Under the pieces are notes generated by a model. The model saw only the letters and a list, made by a program, of their open reading frames with translations. It was not told where the DNA came from and ran no database searches. Source: JARROD01 sp037384225 (GTDB lineage: Bacteria > Pseudomonadota > Gammaproteobacteria > Pseudomonadales > Cellvibrionaceae). Taken from it: a DNA stretch of 6,818 nucleotides. Made by a program: the position numbers and the translations under genes. Shown piece by piece: positions 6,584 to 6,818 of the stretch (position 1 is the stretch's first letter; every line of letters starts with the position of its first letter). The stretch covers positions 1 to 6,818 of the forward strand of contig JARROD010000291.1 of NCBI GenBank assembly GCA_037384225.1, written 5' to 3'.

Positions 6584-6695
6584 CAGAGAATTACTCTTTG
6601 CGGAAAAGTTTTGCGGCTGGCTTTGTCAGCGTGACCTGTTGGCCTGGGGCAGACGCAAAACCGCAAGCCTGGTCGCGTTTTCGCAATAACGTAAC

Positions 6696-6814
6696 GTGAA
6701 TTTACACGCTCGTGTGTAACGCCATAATCTCACTCAGCAAACCGTAACCGCGAAGGCGCTGTTCCAGGTCGGGATACATCATAAACAACAATAAGTCGGA
6801 AGTTTTATAGCGCT
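6696..6814. repeat. Right copy (R2) of the 119-bp direct repeat
   Basis: This copy pairs with 4693-4811 at 117 of 119 bases. On the minus strand it is the in-frame 3' end of gene X plus six bases beyond the stop. Identity stops at 6815, three bases before the last sequenced base-triplet boundary is reached, so the divergence on this side rests on the final four bases (CCGC against ACAA at 4812-4815). Confidence 0.95.
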
Positions 6815-6818
6815 CCGC
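6702..6818 (-). CDS. C-terminal end of unrecognised gene X (partial, enters from right edge)
   Basis: The last 38 codons and TAA (6702-6704) of a minus-strand gene, running from AERYKTSDLL to SEIMALHTSV. It is accepted as coding because the frame is open to the edge, and because the two base differences from the duplicate copy are one silent and one conservative (Val/Ala) in this frame. The residues suggest a helical end with a hydrophobic LLLFMMY stretch, and no motif allows a family call. It lies 183 bases upstream of the response regulator on the same strand. The 3' end is the one duplicated in R1. Confidence 0.65.
   Translation of the reverse strand, partial: AERYKTSDLLLFMMYPDLEQRLRGYGLLSEIMALHTSV

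Larger units (their letters stand above)
4693..6814. mobile_element. Candidate integrated unit of about 2 kb bounded by direct repeats at the 3' end of gene X
   Basis: A 119-bp direct repeat brackets 1884 bases (4812-6695) that hold only one gene, the response regulator, and its upstream region. The right repeat restores the 3' end of gene X in frame and the left repeat is the displaced end. That layout is known from elements integrating into the 3' end of protein genes, such as prophage e14 in icd. No integrase or transposase is visible inside, so the unit could be a remnant, could be moved in trans, or could come from ordinary homologous recombination or from a tandem duplication followed by deletion. 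The repeat geometry is seen directly; mobility is inferred. Confidence 0.4.

Noticed and set aside
6469..6699. 76-codon plus-strand open frame across the regulator's upstream region
   Set aside because: It overlaps the regulator start on the opposite strand, and its product has no recognisable features.

Overview
The window looks like chromosomal DNA of a gammaproteobacterium, probably a marine or aquatic one. The main clue is the large VWA protein: its middle section resembles the TIGR03503 family, which I recall as gammaproteobacterial. Moderate GC and the gene content agree. Species cannot be named from the sequence.

Left part (1-442): the end of an unrecognised reading frame open at the left edge (2-220) is followed by a gene-free stretch. 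That stretch holds a multi-stem structured element (about 232-340), a good sigma70-type promoter (344-371), and a strong inverted repeat (379-413) that begins almost exactly at the predicted transcription start.

Middle part (443-4663): a three-gene plus-strand operon. It encodes a secreted or membrane-anchored VWA protein with a Pro-Glu linker, one transmembrane helix and a very acidic cytoplasmic tail; a MoxR/CoxD-type AAA+ ATPase; and a soluble CoxE-type VWA protein. MoxR-type ATPases and VWA proteins generally work as pairs in chaperone-like or metal-cofactor maturation systems (CoxD/CoxE, RavA/ViaA). No client gene such as CO dehydrogenase is visible, so the target here is unknown. A plausible reading is that the membrane VWA protein brings the cytosolic ATPase/VWA pair to the membrane.

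Right part (4664-6818, minus strand): a receiver-GGDEF-EAL response regulator (6518-4776) lies between two direct repeats of about 119 bp (4693-4811 and 6696-6814, 117 of 119 identical by eye, offset 2003 bp). The right copy is the in-frame 3' end of another minus-strand gene, 'X', that enters from the right edge. The left copy is a detached duplicate of the same 3' end. The regulator runs out of frame into the left copy, so the last part of its EAL domain is missing and is replaced by 11 residues read from the repeat. This is the pattern expected when a roughly 2-kb unit integrates or recombines into the 3' end of gene X, leaving X restored and the displaced original end beside the coxE-like gene. 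It is the most unusual structure in the window. No recombinase gene is present inside the unit.
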